From: Candidatus Chloroploca sp. Khr17
GTDB lineage: Bacteria; Chloroflexota; Chloroflexia; Chloroflexales; Chloroflexaceae
Reading direction: 5' to 3'
Length of the DNA stretch: 64,000 bases
NCBI RefSeq assembly: GCF_004138165.1
Contig: NZ_RYFF01000014.1
Location: forward strand, 53,555-117,554
This document shows, in pieces, positions 36,542 through 45,590 of this stretch (within the stretch, counting starts at the first letter, position 1; each line of letters begins with the position of its first letter). A program made the translations under genes and the position numbers. Below the pieces are notes generated by a model. It made no database searches. It saw only the letters and a list, made by a program, of their open reading frames with translations, and had not been told where the DNA came from.

Positions 36542-36940
36542 ATGCAGATCTTGCTGGTAGATGATAACCCGCTGATGCAGCAGGTGATCAACAGTTTTCT
36601 CGTCAGTCACGGATACAGTGTGGCGGTTGCCGCGACCGGTCAGGATGCGCTTGCTGTGGTCAGTGATGAAGTGTGTCGTCTCTTGATGATCGACATGCGT
36701 CTGCCTGACCAGGATGGGCCAGATCTGCTGGTCATCTTGCGCCAGTTGCCAGGCATGGCTGAGTGTCCAGCGATTGCGGTGAGTGGCCTGGGCGAAGAGG
36801 ATCGCGAACGGACGGTGGCTGCAGGGTTTGATATGTTTCTGGCCAAACCCATTGATCTTGATGAACTGCTTGCGACGGTGCAACGCTATGTAGACCAGCA
36901 GGCGAGCCATACGAATGGGACGCAGGATTGCATACGGTAA
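36542..36940 (+). CDS. Single-domain response regulator
   Basis: 132 residues: acidic pair D7/D8 in LLVDDNPLMQQ, phosphoacceptor D51 in LMIDMRLPDQDG, switch and lysine regions IAVSGLGEED and FLAKPIDLDEL. No output domain. A TATAAT (36487-36492) lies 50 bp upstream but with a poor -35. It is followed 6 bp later by the HAD phosphatase. No kinase is adjacent. Confidence 0.85.
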   Translation: MQILLVDDNPLMQQVINSFLVSHGYSVAVAATGQDALAVVSDEVCRLLMIDMRLPDQDGPDLLVILRQLPGMAECPAIAVSGLGEEDRERTVAAGFDMFLAKPIDLDELLATVQRYVDQQASHTNGTQDCIR

Positions 36941-36946
36941 GAGGCA

Positions 36947-37633
36947 ATGGATCGTCTGGTTTTGTGGGATGTTGACGGAACCTTGTTGAGCACCGATGGC
37001 CTTGCGGCCGAGGCGATGCGGGCCACCATGCGTGAGGTCGTCGGGCCAACGGCACCAATGGCGCGCACCGCTTATGCAGGCAAAACCGACTGGCAGATCA
37101 TACGGGAGAGTTTCCCAACGCTTGCGCCCGAGGCGATTGCCGCGCAGTTGCATGCCTTTACCGTGAGCTATGCGCGTCGGCTCGAAGCGCAGCGTGACGA
37201 ATTGGCGCGACGTTCGCAGCTCTTTCCGGGGGTGCAGGCGGCCCTGGAAGCGTTGGCGGGCAGGGTGCGTCAGGCACCGTTGACGGGCAATATTGCTGCG
37301 GTGGCACGCATCAAGCTGGCTGCGGTTGGCCTGGTGGCGCACCTTGATCTGGCAGCGGGGGCGTATGGTGATGATCATCATCATCGGCCTGAGCTTGTCC
37401 CGATTGCGGCGGCGCGGGCGGCGGCACGGTACGGACGACCCTTTGCCGGTCATGAGATTGTTATTGTTGGTGATACGCCGCATGACATTGCCTGTGGCAA
37501 GGCCAATGGCACGCGCACGGTCGGGGTTGCCACTGGCCCGTACCCCTTTGATGAACTTGTGCGGTGCAACCCGGATGTAGTGCTCACCGACCTGCGTGAT
37601 ACTGAAGCTGTCATAAGGGCGGTGTTTGGGTGA
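36947..37633 (+). CDS. HAD-superfamily phosphatase (phosphoglycolate phosphatase-like)
   Basis: 228 residues. Motif I LWDVDGTLLSTDG with nucleophile D8 and D10; motif II in PLTGNIAAVARIKL; motif IV EIVIVGDTPHDIACGKANG. The cap is alpha-helical (class I), as in Gph and beta-phosphoglucomutase. The substrate is unknown. It overlaps no gene and ends before a strong bidirectional hairpin. Confidence 0.82.
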   Translation: MDRLVLWDVDGTLLSTDGLAAEAMRATMREVVGPTAPMARTAYAGKTDWQIIRESFPTLAPEAIAAQLHAFTVSYARRLEAQRDELARRSQLFPGVQAALEALAGRVRQAPLTGNIAAVARIKLAAVGLVAHLDLAAGAYGDDHHHRPELVPIAAARAAARYGRPFAGHEIVIVGDTPHDIACGKANGTRTVGVATGPYPFDELVRCNPDVVLTDLRDTEAVIRAVFG

Positions 37634-37663
37634 TAGGGGCGGCCTGTGGCCTTCAAAAATGGC

Positions 37664-37708
37664 GCTCGTATGAAAACGACCAGCAAAGCTGGTCGTTTTC
37701 ATACGAGC
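37664..37708. terminator. Bidirectional terminator between convergent genes
   Basis: A perfect 21-bp inverted repeat (37664-37684 and 37688-37708) with loop AAA. The inner part GAAAACGACCAGC and its complement end in a T-rich arm, so it can stop transcripts from both the HAD gene and the sulfurtransferase gene. Confidence 0.8.
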
Positions 37709-37729
37709 ATGGATTTTGAGGGCGACAGC

Positions 37730-38617
37730 TTACTGGGCGAGGGGTTTGGTCAGATCGTTGCCCCATTCGTTCCAGGAGCCATCGTAGATCGCGGCGCGGC
37801 GTCCGGTGATCAGTTCATAGGCGAGGGCGGTAGGTGTCGCGGAGACACCGCCGTTGCAATAGGCAACAACCTCGCGATCCTCGAGTGTATCGAGGTCGAT
37901 CCCAGCGGCGGTAAAACGCTCGCGGAGCACTTCAGGGGGGCTGAAGGTATGATCCTCGGCACTGAGCAGGCTCTGATAAAAGACATGCGCGGCATTGGGG
38001 ATATGCCCACCGCGCACAGCGCGTGACTCGTGGCCCTGATACTCAGCGAGGTTACGGGCATCAATGAGCAACGTCGCAGCGGAGTCAAGGCTTGCGAGGA
38101 TCTGGTCAGCGGTTTTACGCAGGGATGGCTGGGGCTGCGGGGTAAAGGTTGCGGGTGGATAGTGCGGTACGACCGTGGTCAGCGGGCGGCCTTCAGCCTG
38201 CCACTTGAGCAACCCGCCGTTGAGAATGCGCGCCTGTTCAAAGCCATAGTAGCGCAGCACCCAGAGCACGCGCCCGGCAAACATCGAAAACCAATCATCG
38301 TAGATAACGACGATGCTATCGTCGCCGATACCGCGTTCGCCGAGCACACGAGCAAGCTTATCGGGCGGGGCAATCTGGGTAGGCACCGGATCATCGAGAT
38401 CGACAATATCTTCGAGCCAGTTGAGATAGAGTGCGCCGGGGATATGTCCGGCGGCATAATCGTCGTGGCGGGCAAAATAGTGTGGTTTAGGCTCGGTGGG
38501 GGGCAACACCTTGCCTCGCGCATCAACAATGCGCAGGTTCGGCTCGCCCAGATGATCGGCGAGCCAGGCAGTCGTAACAAGCGGACCAGTGGGCAACTCA
38601 AGCATGGGATTACTCAC
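37730..38617 (-). CDS. Two-domain sulfurtransferase (rhodanese/mercaptopyruvate type)
   Basis: 295 residues with two rhodanese domains. The N-terminal one (LRIVDARGKVLPP; YAAGHIPGALYLNW) has no catalytic Cys at the loop. The C-terminal one has the active-site cysteine in VVAYCNGGVSATPTALAYEL. The loop CNGGVSA resembles mercaptopyruvate rather than thiosulfate enzymes only loosely, so the donor is open. Confidence 0.88.
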   Translation of the reverse strand: MSNPMLELPTGPLVTTAWLADHLGEPNLRIVDARGKVLPPTEPKPHYFARHDDYAAGHIPGALYLNWLEDIVDLDDPVPTQIAPPDKLARVLGERGIGDDSIVVIYDDWFSMFAGRVLWVLRYYGFEQARILNGGLLKWQAEGRPLTTVVPHYPPATFTPQPQPSLRKTADQILASLDSAATLLIDARNLAEYQGHESRAVRGGHIPNAAHVFYQSLLSAEDHTFSPPEVLRERFTAAGIDLDTLEDREVVAYCNGGVSATPTALAYELITGRRAAIYDGSWNEWGNDLTKPLAQ

Positions 38618-38651
38618 TTCTTGCTAACAGAATCAGTAGTGTGTGAATGAA

Positions 38652-38730
38652 GTTTTCTGGCGTCCTTAGCCGTCCACGAATTGGGGCCACGAAGAAACGA
38701 ATACTTGCGTCACAAAGCCTGTCTTCGTCT
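38652..38730 (+). repeat. 79-bp dispersed repeat, copy 1
   Basis: Starts GTTTTCTGGCGTCC and contains CGAATTGGGGCCACGAAG. It matches 53579-53657 over equal length with five mismatches by my count. Confidence 0.85.
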
Positions 38731-38830
38731 ATATGTTCTGGCATGCCTGGGAGCGCGGGTGGATCGCTTGCTTTTGCTCCCGAAGCGGGCGGGACGCCCG
38801 CGCACCCAGGCTCACGAAGTTTTCTGACAT

Positions 38831-38886
38831 GGTGCCGAAGGGAGTGCCGGCTTCAGCCGGCTGAAGCCGGCACTCCCTTCGGCACC
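38831..38886. repeat. 56-bp perfect palindrome (dispersed repeat)
   Basis: Arms of 27 bp (38831-38857, 38860-38886) flank CG. The core GGAGTGCCGGCTTCAGCCGG differs by two bases from the core of the palindrome at 22093-22166. It lies 29 bp beyond the PFK stop, so it may also act as its terminator. Confidence 0.85.
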
Positions 38887-38914
38887 AGAGCAGCAAGCTT
38901 TGTTGACACACGCA

Positions 38915-41152
38915 TCAATCGGAGAGTTCACGGGGGGGTTGATTTAACACCCGCGTCAGATCGCGGAGTTCCATCCACCACTGTTGTTTGGGGCGGGCGT
39001 GCTCAGCATCAACACGACGGGGAAACTCTTCGAGGTCGATGATCTGGACACGGCCATCCTGATAGCCAATAAAGGCACTATCAGCGGAGCCTTGCAGGGC
39101 ACGGTCGATCAGGAAATCGACACATCTAACGGCCAAGCGCGTGGCCTGAATGCGGTCAAAGGGTGAAGGTGAACCACCCTGTTGCAGGTGTCCAAGGATG
39201 GACTGACGCACCTCAAAAATATCGCCGCCTTCTTCTTCAAAGAGCGAGCACATAAAGCTCGTGGTATAGATCGGATTAGACTTCTCATTGCGAATAACGA
39301 GGCTCAGGCGCTTGCCGTGTTGGAACCAGTAGATCATCTCATCGATATCTTTTTGCATATCGCTGAGGGTAATGCCTTCTTCGGGCAAATAGACTCGTTC
39401 CGCACCAGAGGCGAGGCCACTCATCAAGGCGAGGTAGCCACAGCCCCGGCCCATAACCTCGACGACAAAACAGCGGCGCGAGGCGACGGCTGACTGCTTG
39501 ATGCGATCGATGGCGTCAACAATATTATTGAGCGCCGTATCAGAACCAATGCTCAACTCTGAGCCAGGGAGATTATTATTAATCGTCGCGGGCAAGCAGA
39601 TCATCGGAATATTAAAAGCCGGATAATTATAGCGTTCGCTATGGAGTTTATAGCAAATATCGTAGCCCGTCCAGCCACCGATCATCAAGAGACCATCGAT
39701 CTTAAACTCTTCGAGGCGGCGGGCGAGTTGATAGATCTCGGGGCCACGGGGGATCTTGCGATTGGTACCGAGTTCAGCGCCACCGGTGGTGGCCCAGCCA
39801 CTGACGCTCATCCAATCCATTTCGTGGACATCGCCATCGATGAGCCCTTGGAACCCGTGGCGCACACCGAGCATTGTATGGCCGTGGTCAATCCCGAGGC
39901 GGACGGCCACCCGAACAGCGGTATTCATCCCGGGGGCGGGGCCACCGGCGTGAAGGATCGCAAGGCGCAGGGGGCGAGGGGCACTGCCGGCCTGGGGTGG
40001 GCGCGACTGGACGAGGGTACGGAGGGTACGGAAGGCCTCGGTGAAACTCCCGCCACGGAGAGCCATGGCACGCTCATACTCTTGGGCCTTAATTGCCTCG
40101 GCAACGGTGCGGGTTTCAGCGACACCCTGCATGAGCGGGGTAATGGTCACGCGGTTCTCACGAATCCCGATCACCTGCGACTCGCGTTCAGGCTTGGCCT
40201 GGATCAGCTCGCGTGCTGCGGTATAGCCCATCAACGTACTCATCCAGCGATCGAAAGCACTGGGGGCACCGCCACGTTGCACATGACCAAGGATGGTTAC
40301 ACGCGTATCTTCGCCGAGGCGTTCTTCGATCAACTGCTTGATAAAATCAGCCGTAATCGCATTGCCAGCGCGGTCACGGGAGCCTTCGGCGAGAATGATA
40401 AGGCTATCGCGGCGGCCACTGGCGCGCCCAGCGCGCATGGCCTCACACATACGGGTGGGCCAATCATCGTCCTCGGGCGGATTCTCGGGAATAAAGACCC
40501 AGTCGGCACTCCCGGCAATGGCCCCCATCAACGCGAGGTAGCCACAATGACGGCCCATGACCTCGATGACAAAGGTTCGCTGATGGCTGGCAGCGGTTGA
40601 GGTAATCGCATCCAGCGCCTCGGTAATGCGATGAAGCGCCGAGTCGGCCCCAATGGTCATATCGGTGCCCGAGAAGTCATTATCAATCGAACCGACGAGG
40701 CCCACGATGCCGAGGTGGGGATGGCGTGCAGCGACGGCCTTGCTCAACTGACCAGCCTCAACGAGCTCCTTTAGGAGTCCGGGCCACTCCTCACGAAACT
40801 CTTGCGCGCCACGGAGGCTGCCATCGCCACCAATCACGACGAGGCGATCAATGCCTTGGGCGACCAAATTAGCGACGCCCTGGCGGAGACCCTCGCGGGT
40901 ACGAAAGCCGGGGCTACGGGCAGTGCCGATGGCCGTGCCACCGCGATGAAGAATGCCTCCGACGCTATCCCAATCCATCTTACGAATGAAATCGCCACCC
41001 CTGATCAGCCCCTCATAGCCTTCATAGATGGCGTAGACTTCACAGCCTTCCGTGATCCCGGTACGAACGACGGCGCGCACAGCAGCATTCATGCCCTGGG
41101 CATCACCGCCGCTTGTCAAGACGCCAATCTTGATCTTTTTGGCGGCAGACAT
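38915..41152 (-). CDS. pfkA: Eukaryote-type tandem 6-phosphofructokinase
   Basis: 745 residues made of two PFK units. The N-half (about 1-360) has the ATP loop VIGGDGSLRGA and the catalytic-Asp region GSIDNDFSGTDMTIGADSAL, with the Gly residues typical of ATP rather than PPi enzymes. The C-half (about 395-745) keeps the fold (HAGGPAPGMNTAVRVAVR) but the corresponding motifs read MIGGWTGYD and ATINNNLPGSELSIGSDTAL, losing both Asp residues. This matches the catalytic-plus-regulatory plan of fungal and animal PFK. rpiB is 65 bp upstream. Confidence 0.92.
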   Translation of the reverse strand: MSAAKKIKIGVLTSGGDAQGMNAAVRAVVRTGITEGCEVYAIYEGYEGLIRGGDFIRKMDWDSVGGILHRGGTAIGTARSPGFRTREGLRQGVANLVAQGIDRLVVIGGDGSLRGAQEFREEWPGLLKELVEAGQLSKAVAARHPHLGIVGLVGSIDNDFSGTDMTIGADSALHRITEALDAITSTAASHQRTFVIEVMGRHCGYLALMGAIAGSADWVFIPENPPEDDDWPTRMCEAMRAGRASGRRDSLIILAEGSRDRAGNAITADFIKQLIEERLGEDTRVTILGHVQRGGAPSAFDRWMSTLMGYTAARELIQAKPERESQVIGIRENRVTITPLMQGVAETRTVAEAIKAQEYERAMALRGGSFTEAFRTLRTLVQSRPPQAGSAPRPLRLAILHAGGPAPGMNTAVRVAVRLGIDHGHTMLGVRHGFQGLIDGDVHEMDWMSVSGWATTGGAELGTNRKIPRGPEIYQLARRLEEFKIDGLLMIGGWTGYDICYKLHSERYNYPAFNIPMICLPATINNNLPGSELSIGSDTALNNIVDAIDRIKQSAVASRRCFVVEVMGRGCGYLALMSGLASGAERVYLPEEGITLSDMQKDIDEMIYWFQHGKRLSLVIRNEKSNPIYTTSFMCSLFEEEGGDIFEVRQSILGHLQQGGSPSPFDRIQATRLAVRCVDFLIDRALQGSADSAFIGYQDGRVQIIDLEEFPRRVDAEHARPKQQWWMELRDLTRVLNQPPRELSD

Positions 41153-41217
41153 GGTGTTCTCCTTTTAGTGCAGCCCTCTGTGAGTATAGTATAGCACGCT
41201 ACGTTGGGATGGCTGCC

Positions 41218-41667
41218 TTAGGTTGAGGTGCGATAGTCTCTATCGATGGCGTGGAGAGCGGCAATGGCATCGTGTTCAGAGGGAGGGCAGGCGGTCGCAA
41301 ACCAGGCATCTAAGATTTCGCGGGCGAGTTCGGGGGTCGTCGTACGCAGGCTCAAGGCGAGCACATTGGCATCATTCCATGTGCGGGCGCCGGCGGCGGT
41401 CTGGGCATCGTGGCAGAGGGCCGCACGAATACCAGGGACTTTATTGGCCGCAATGCTGACGCCGGTTCCGGTGTAACAGCAGACGATGCCTTGGTCGGCG
41501 TGGCCGTTGGCGACGGTTTCACCGACGGCCCGACCGACATCAGGCCAGATTGCCTGGATTCCGGCGAGGGGGCCGACGAGCATCAGGTCGTGACCACGCC
41601 GGGTCAATTCTTCGCGCAGGACATCCGTGAGGTAGGTTTGTTCATCGCTTCCGAGCACAAGGTTCAT
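41218..41667 (-). CDS. rpiB: Ribose-5-phosphate isomerase B (RpiB/LacAB family)
   Basis: 149 residues: LVLGSDEQTYLTDVLREELTR at the N-terminus, the active-site cysteine in VCCYTGTGVSIAANKVPGIR, and CHDAQTAAGARTWNDANVLAL. It interconverts ribulose- and ribose-5-phosphate. The N-terminal SDEQTY departs from the usual SDHAG, so related sugar-phosphate substrates are possible. It lies 11 bp after a glycosyltransferase gene. Confidence 0.85.
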   Translation of the reverse strand: MNLVLGSDEQTYLTDVLREELTRRGHDLMLVGPLAGIQAIWPDVGRAVGETVANGHADQGIVCCYTGTGVSIAANKVPGIRAALCHDAQTAAGARTWNDANVLALSLRTTTPELAREILDAWFATACPPSEHDAIAALHAIDRDYRTST

Positions 41668-41678
41668 TGGTGATCTCC

Positions 41679-42908
41679 TTAGCGGGAACGTCGCCCGCGC
41701 AGTAGGGAGCGACCGGCGCGAGGAAAGCCGAGCAAGCCCGTGCGGCGGCGGGTAATTGGCATCCCCGAGGTTGCATTCACGAGCGTAAGTTGTTCCATCA
41801 TGATGCGAGCGATCTGGGCTGAGCCATCGCGCGGGACGGCCCCAGCGAGGCGTGCGACGGTTGCCGCGTGGCGCGGTGGATCGCGGAGCTCGCTGACGGC
41901 GTTGACGATGCGTTCGGTGGTAGGGCAGAAGAGGCCGAGCTCGTAGTTGAGGACAAAATCAATATTGCCCTGCTCTTGCATACCAACGGCTTCGGTGACG
42001 ATGACCGGCTTCCGCATGACCAGAGCCTCCATGAGCGTACCGGGACCGGCTTTCGTCACCACCAGATCGCTCGCGGCCATCAGCGCCTCCATGTTATCAA
42101 CAAAGCCATAGATATGGCTCAAGGGAGGGCGTTGGCGGGCGTGCAATTCCTGATAGACGGCGCGATTTTTGCCGGTAATGACGAGCAGTTGGGTTGAGGG
42201 AAAGGCCTGTTCGAGCGCGAGCACGAGTTCAGCGAGGCGTCCGGAGCCGACGCCACCGGCGGTGACGAGCAGGGTAAAGGCCTCGGGATCGAGGCCAAGG
42301 GCCTGGCGTGTCTCGCGTTGCGCGAGGGTATAGGCCACAAACTTGGGATGCACAGGAAAGCCGGTGCGTTTGAGTTGCGAGGGATACATCCCCCGGCGAT
42401 ACATAATCTGGAAGGCTTCGTCGGTAGGCACGACCGCGAGGTCAACCCCTGGATAGGTCCACGAGGCGTGCAAACTGACGAGGTCAGTGACACAGGTAAT
42501 CACGCGAAAAGGCATGCGACGGGCGCGGCGTGACCAGACCACGAGGCGATTGACGAGGGGATGGGTCGAGACGACGAGGCGGGGTTGGCGTGCTTCAATG
42601 GCCTGGATCAGATTGCGGCGCGCACTCAGAAAGACCAGGCGAGAGAGCATATCAACGGTACGGGTTGCATTGGTCAATTGAAACGTTAGATCATAGAGGC
42701 GCAGCCAGCGGGTCGAGAGCTTATCGTAGTGTTCGGGGGCACCACGCACGCCGGGCAAATCGGTGAGGCGGAGAATATCTTCGATGGCCCAGGTAAGCGA
42801 CGTACCGCTGATCTGATCGAGGGCAGCGCTAATGGCGACGGCCGCACTGCGATGGCCGCCGCCAGTATCAGAGATCGCAAAGAGGACATCAACTGGCCCT
42901 GAAGTCAT
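41679..42908 (-). CDS. MGDG synthase-like glycosyltransferase, paralog 1
   Basis: 409 residues, GT28/GT-B fold. N-terminal domain LFAISDTGGGHRSAAVAISAAL, then RVITCVTDLVSLHASWTYPGVD; C-terminal donor domain LVTAGGVGSGRLAELV, ASDLVVTKAGPGTLMEALVMRKPVIV. The family includes plant MGDG synthase and bacterial diacylglycerol glycosyltransferases. It likely transfers a sugar to a lipid at the inner membrane face. It lies 12 bp after its paralog. Confidence 0.85.
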   Translation of the reverse strand: MTSGPVDVLFAISDTGGGHRSAAVAISAALDQISGTSLTWAIEDILRLTDLPGVRGAPEHYDKLSTRWLRLYDLTFQLTNATRTVDMLSRLVFLSARRNLIQAIEARQPRLVVSTHPLVNRLVVWSRRARRMPFRVITCVTDLVSLHASWTYPGVDLAVVPTDEAFQIMYRRGMYPSQLKRTGFPVHPKFVAYTLAQRETRQALGLDPEAFTLLVTAGGVGSGRLAELVLALEQAFPSTQLLVITGKNRAVYQELHARQRPPLSHIYGFVDNMEALMAASDLVVTKAGPGTLMEALVMRKPVIVTEAVGMQEQGNIDFVLNYELGLFCPTTERIVNAVSELRDPPRHAATVARLAGAVPRDGSAQIARIMMEQLTLVNATSGMPITRRRTGLLGFPRAGRSLLRGRRSR

Positions 42909-42920
42909 AGATGCTACCCT

Positions 42921-44060
42921 TCATTTATGGCGTCGGTTCAAAAAATCAGCAAGCACCCGTTCCGCAATATCGAGCGCAGCGCGCGGTCGTCCGGCTGATG
43001 TGGCTGCCGAGCGCATAAGGGCGAGGGTGTCGGGATGCTGCAACATGTGGACGGCCGTGCGAGCGACTGAAGCGGGAATGCGAAGTTGCACCCCAGCGCC
43101 GCAACTCACCACATAATCGGCATTCCACTCTTCGTGACCAGGAATTGGTTCAATCACAATGAGGGGTACCGCGCGAGCGAGCACCTCACTGACGATCAAG
43201 CCGCCGGCTTTGGTGATGACCAGATCAGTGGCAGCGATCAGATCGTCAACATAGTCAACGAACCCGAGGATGCGCAACTGCACATGGGCTGAAGCTGTGA
43301 GATCACTGAGGCTCTCGACGAGGGTCGGATTGCGTCCGGCGACGACGACGAGCGTCATATCAAGGGTGCTCGACAAGAAATGTTCGGCAATCACACGGAT
43401 ATGGTCATCGTCTACCCCGCCACCAAAGAGCGTTATGAGCGGGTACGTTGTTGAGAGGCCATGACGGAGGCGGATCGCCTCAACTTCTTTGGGCTCGTTC
43501 ACTATGGGATCAACCGGAATGCCGCTGACACTAATCTGCTTGGCGGCGACACCGCGGGCGATCAACTGCTCGCGGGTCTGTTCATCGCCGACAAAATAAC
43601 CATCAATTTCGGTATAGGTCCAGAAGGTATGGGCGACATAGTCAGTCACCACACAATAGACGGGCTGACTGAGCATCGCATTGCGCTTGTAACGAACGAG
43701 CAACTCCATGGGGAGGAAATGGGTACAAATAATCAGTTCAGGCTGAAAGGCCCGCAGCAGATCCTTGAGCCCGGTTGTGCCGATGCTTTCGACAAGCTTG
43801 CGGAGATTATTGGTAAACTCAGAGAGGGTCGGATCGGCATTTGTCTGAGTATAGAAATAGCCCCAGACCATCGGGGCGCGGTCGGTTAATTCGAGATAGG
43901 AGCGTGCATAGGCAACCCGAAAGAGGCGGGTCGTATGATCGAGAACATCTTCGATCCGAACCTCACCAGGTTGGCGTTGGAGAAAAGCGGTGGCAAGGGC
44001 CTCAGCTGCACGTTTATGGCCAGCCCCAACCGAGGCATAGAGCAGCAACACTCGCGGCAT
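42921..44060 (-). CDS. MGDG synthase-like glycosyltransferase, paralog 2
   Basis: 379 residues from the ATG at 44060, preceded by a GGGAGC site; the frame is open to 44249, but that part overlaps a palindrome. Starts MPRVLLLYASVGAGHKRAAE, then YCVVTDYVAHTFWTYTEIDGYFV, and the donor site LFGGGVDDDHIRVIAEHF and ATDLVITKAGGLIVSEVLARAVP. Same family as its neighbour. The pair could add successive sugars to diacylglycerol. Confidence 0.87.
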   Translation of the reverse strand: MPRVLLLYASVGAGHKRAAEALATAFLQRQPGEVRIEDVLDHTTRLFRVAYARSYLELTDRAPMVWGYFYTQTNADPTLSEFTNNLRKLVESIGTTGLKDLLRAFQPELIICTHFLPMELLVRYKRNAMLSQPVYCVVTDYVAHTFWTYTEIDGYFVGDEQTREQLIARGVAAKQISVSGIPVDPIVNEPKEVEAIRLRHGLSTTYPLITLFGGGVDDDHIRVIAEHFLSSTLDMTLVVVAGRNPTLVESLSDLTASAHVQLRILGFVDYVDDLIAATDLVITKAGGLIVSEVLARAVPLIVIEPIPGHEEWNADYVVSCGAGVQLRIPASVARTAVHMLQHPDTLALMRSAATSAGRPRAALDIAERVLADFLNRRHK

Positions 44061-44154
44061 GGGTGCTCCCGAGATGAAAATGATCATGTGGCAGGCGCAA
44101 GATCTGCCTGTTATGGGGTATCCTACCACAAACGTAGGTTCCTGGGGGGCCATC

Positions 44155-44232
44155 AAACCTGCCCGGTGTGCGCCGGGAGCTTGCTGCGGACTCCCATAGA
44201 TCAGATCGCGGCGGCGCACACCGGGCAGGTTT
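44155..44232. repeat. Long inverted repeat between divergent glycosyltransferases
   Basis: Perfect 21-bp arms (44155-44175 and 44212-44232; core CCTGCCCGGTGTGCGCCG) enclose 36 nt. It lies in the region shared by the two divergent start sites, so it is either a dispersed repeat or a cruciform/operator. Confidence 0.7.
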
Positions 44233-44340
44233 CCCGAATCCATCGCCACGTATGTGAAGATGGGGGTGGGTGGATGGATCAGCGCTTTTCTTTTACACTA
44301 CGCTGAGGGAATAACGTGGTTGGGATGGGCAGGACATGAG

Positions 44341-45582
44341 ATGAGACAACGCAAGATCAATATACTTACGGTGGGTTCGCGGGGGGATGTGGAGCCGTAT
44401 GTGGCGCTGGGGGTGGGGTTGCAGCAGGCGGGCTATGCGGTGACGCTGGCGACCGAGGCTGGTTTTGAGGGTCTGGTGCGCGAGCACGGGCTTGCTTTTG
44501 CGCCGTTGCGGGCCGAATTTATTCATCTGGCGCAGAGTAGCGAAGGCAAGGCGGCGCTGGCGGGCAAGAATCCTTTTGGGTTGATGCAACGGATTAAGCC
44601 AATGCTGCGCAACATCCTTGATGATGCATGGGCGGCAAGTCAGGCGGCTGAGGCAATTATCTACCATCCCAAGGCGCTGGCGGGGTACCATCTGGCCGAA
44701 AAATTGCAGGTGCCCGGATTTTTGACGATGATGCTTCCGGCATACTCGCCCACACGGATCTTTTCTAATCCTGCGCTGGGTGGGCAAAATTATGGTGACT
44801 GGGTCAACTGGTTTACCTATACGCTCTTTTTGCGAGGCGCAACTTTGCCGTACCGCAGCCTGATTAATGCCTGGCGCAAAGAGCGGTTGGGGTTGCCGCC
44901 TTTTCGTGATGATACGATCTTGCGGGGCAAACCCGTGCCCAAAATGTATGCCTATAGCCAGCATGTGGTGCCAAAGCCACCTGATTGGGACGCCTCCACC
45001 TTTGTGTCGGGCTACTGGTTTCTTCCGACTTCAGCCTCGTGGCAGCCTTCGGCGGCATTGGAGGCCTTTCTGGCGCAGGGGCCACCGCCGGTCTATGTTG
45101 GGTTTGGGAGTATGGCCTCACAGGATGCGGCGCGCACAACGAAGCTTGTGCTCGCGGCGGCAGCGCAGGCGGGGCAACGGGTGATCCTGGCGAGCGGATG
45201 GGGTGGGTTGAGCACGGCGGATCTACCGGCGACCGCGTTTGCGTTGGAAGCCGCCCCGCATGCGTGGCTTTTTCCGCGCTGCGCGGCGGTGGTGCATCAT
45301 GGGGGGGCCGGAACGACGGGGGCCGGGTTACGGGCGGGCAAGCCGACGGTGATCTGTCCGTTTTTTGGCGATCAGCCCTTCTGGGGGCAACGGGTCTTTG
45401 CGCTTGGGGTGGGGCCGTGGCCGGTGCCGCAGAAGAAATTGACGGTGGAACGACTGGCCCGGGCGATTGAGGTCGCGGTGAGCGACCAGGCGATGCGGCA
45501 GCGAGCCGAGGCGCTGGGGGCGAAGATCCGGGCTGAAGACGGGGTTGCCAGGGCGATTGAGTTTATGCGTACAATGCTGTGA
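44341..45582 (+). CDS. UGT/MGT-type glycosyltransferase (GT1, sterol/lipid glucosyltransferase-like)
   Basis: 413 residues from the ATG at 44341, with AGGA upstream; an upstream in-frame stretch from 44254 is dropped. N-terminus INILTVGSRGDVEPYVALGV as in sterol 3-beta-glucosyltransferases; C-terminus has VYVGFGSMAS and the UDP-sugar site LFPRCAAVVHHGGAGTTGAGLRAG, PFFGDQPFWGQRV. It likely glycosylates a hydrophobic acceptor. It is divergent from the two MGDG-synthase-like genes. Confidence 0.85.
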   Translation: MRQRKINILTVGSRGDVEPYVALGVGLQQAGYAVTLATEAGFEGLVREHGLAFAPLRAEFIHLAQSSEGKAALAGKNPFGLMQRIKPMLRNILDDAWAASQAAEAIIYHPKALAGYHLAEKLQVPGFLTMMLPAYSPTRIFSNPALGGQNYGDWVNWFTYTLFLRGATLPYRSLINAWRKERLGLPPFRDDTILRGKPVPKMYAYSQHVVPKPPDWDASTFVSGYWFLPTSASWQPSAALEAFLAQGPPPVYVGFGSMASQDAARTTKLVLAAAAQAGQRVILASGWGGLSTADLPATAFALEAAPHAWLFPRCAAVVHHGGAGTTGAGLRAGKPTVICPFFGDQPFWGQRVFALGVGPWPVPQKKLTVERLARAIEVAVSDQAMRQRAEALGAKIRAEDGVARAIEFMRTML

Positions 45583-45590
45583 TGCACCAC

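Larger units (their letters stand above)
38618..38914. other. Intergenic region with dispersed repeats
   Basis: 297 bp without a gene. It holds a 79-bp repeat (38652-38730) also found at 53579-53657, and a perfect palindrome at 38831-38886. Open frames here come from the repeats. Confidence 0.7.

Noticed and set aside
36398..37702. 434-codon antisense frame over the receiver and HAD genes
   Set aside because: The opposite strand carries two genes with complete catalytic motifs.
38641..39042. Small protein with a repeated CRLQPAEAGTPFG phrase
   Set aside because: The phrase is the translation of the palindromic repeat in both directions, not a conserved protein.
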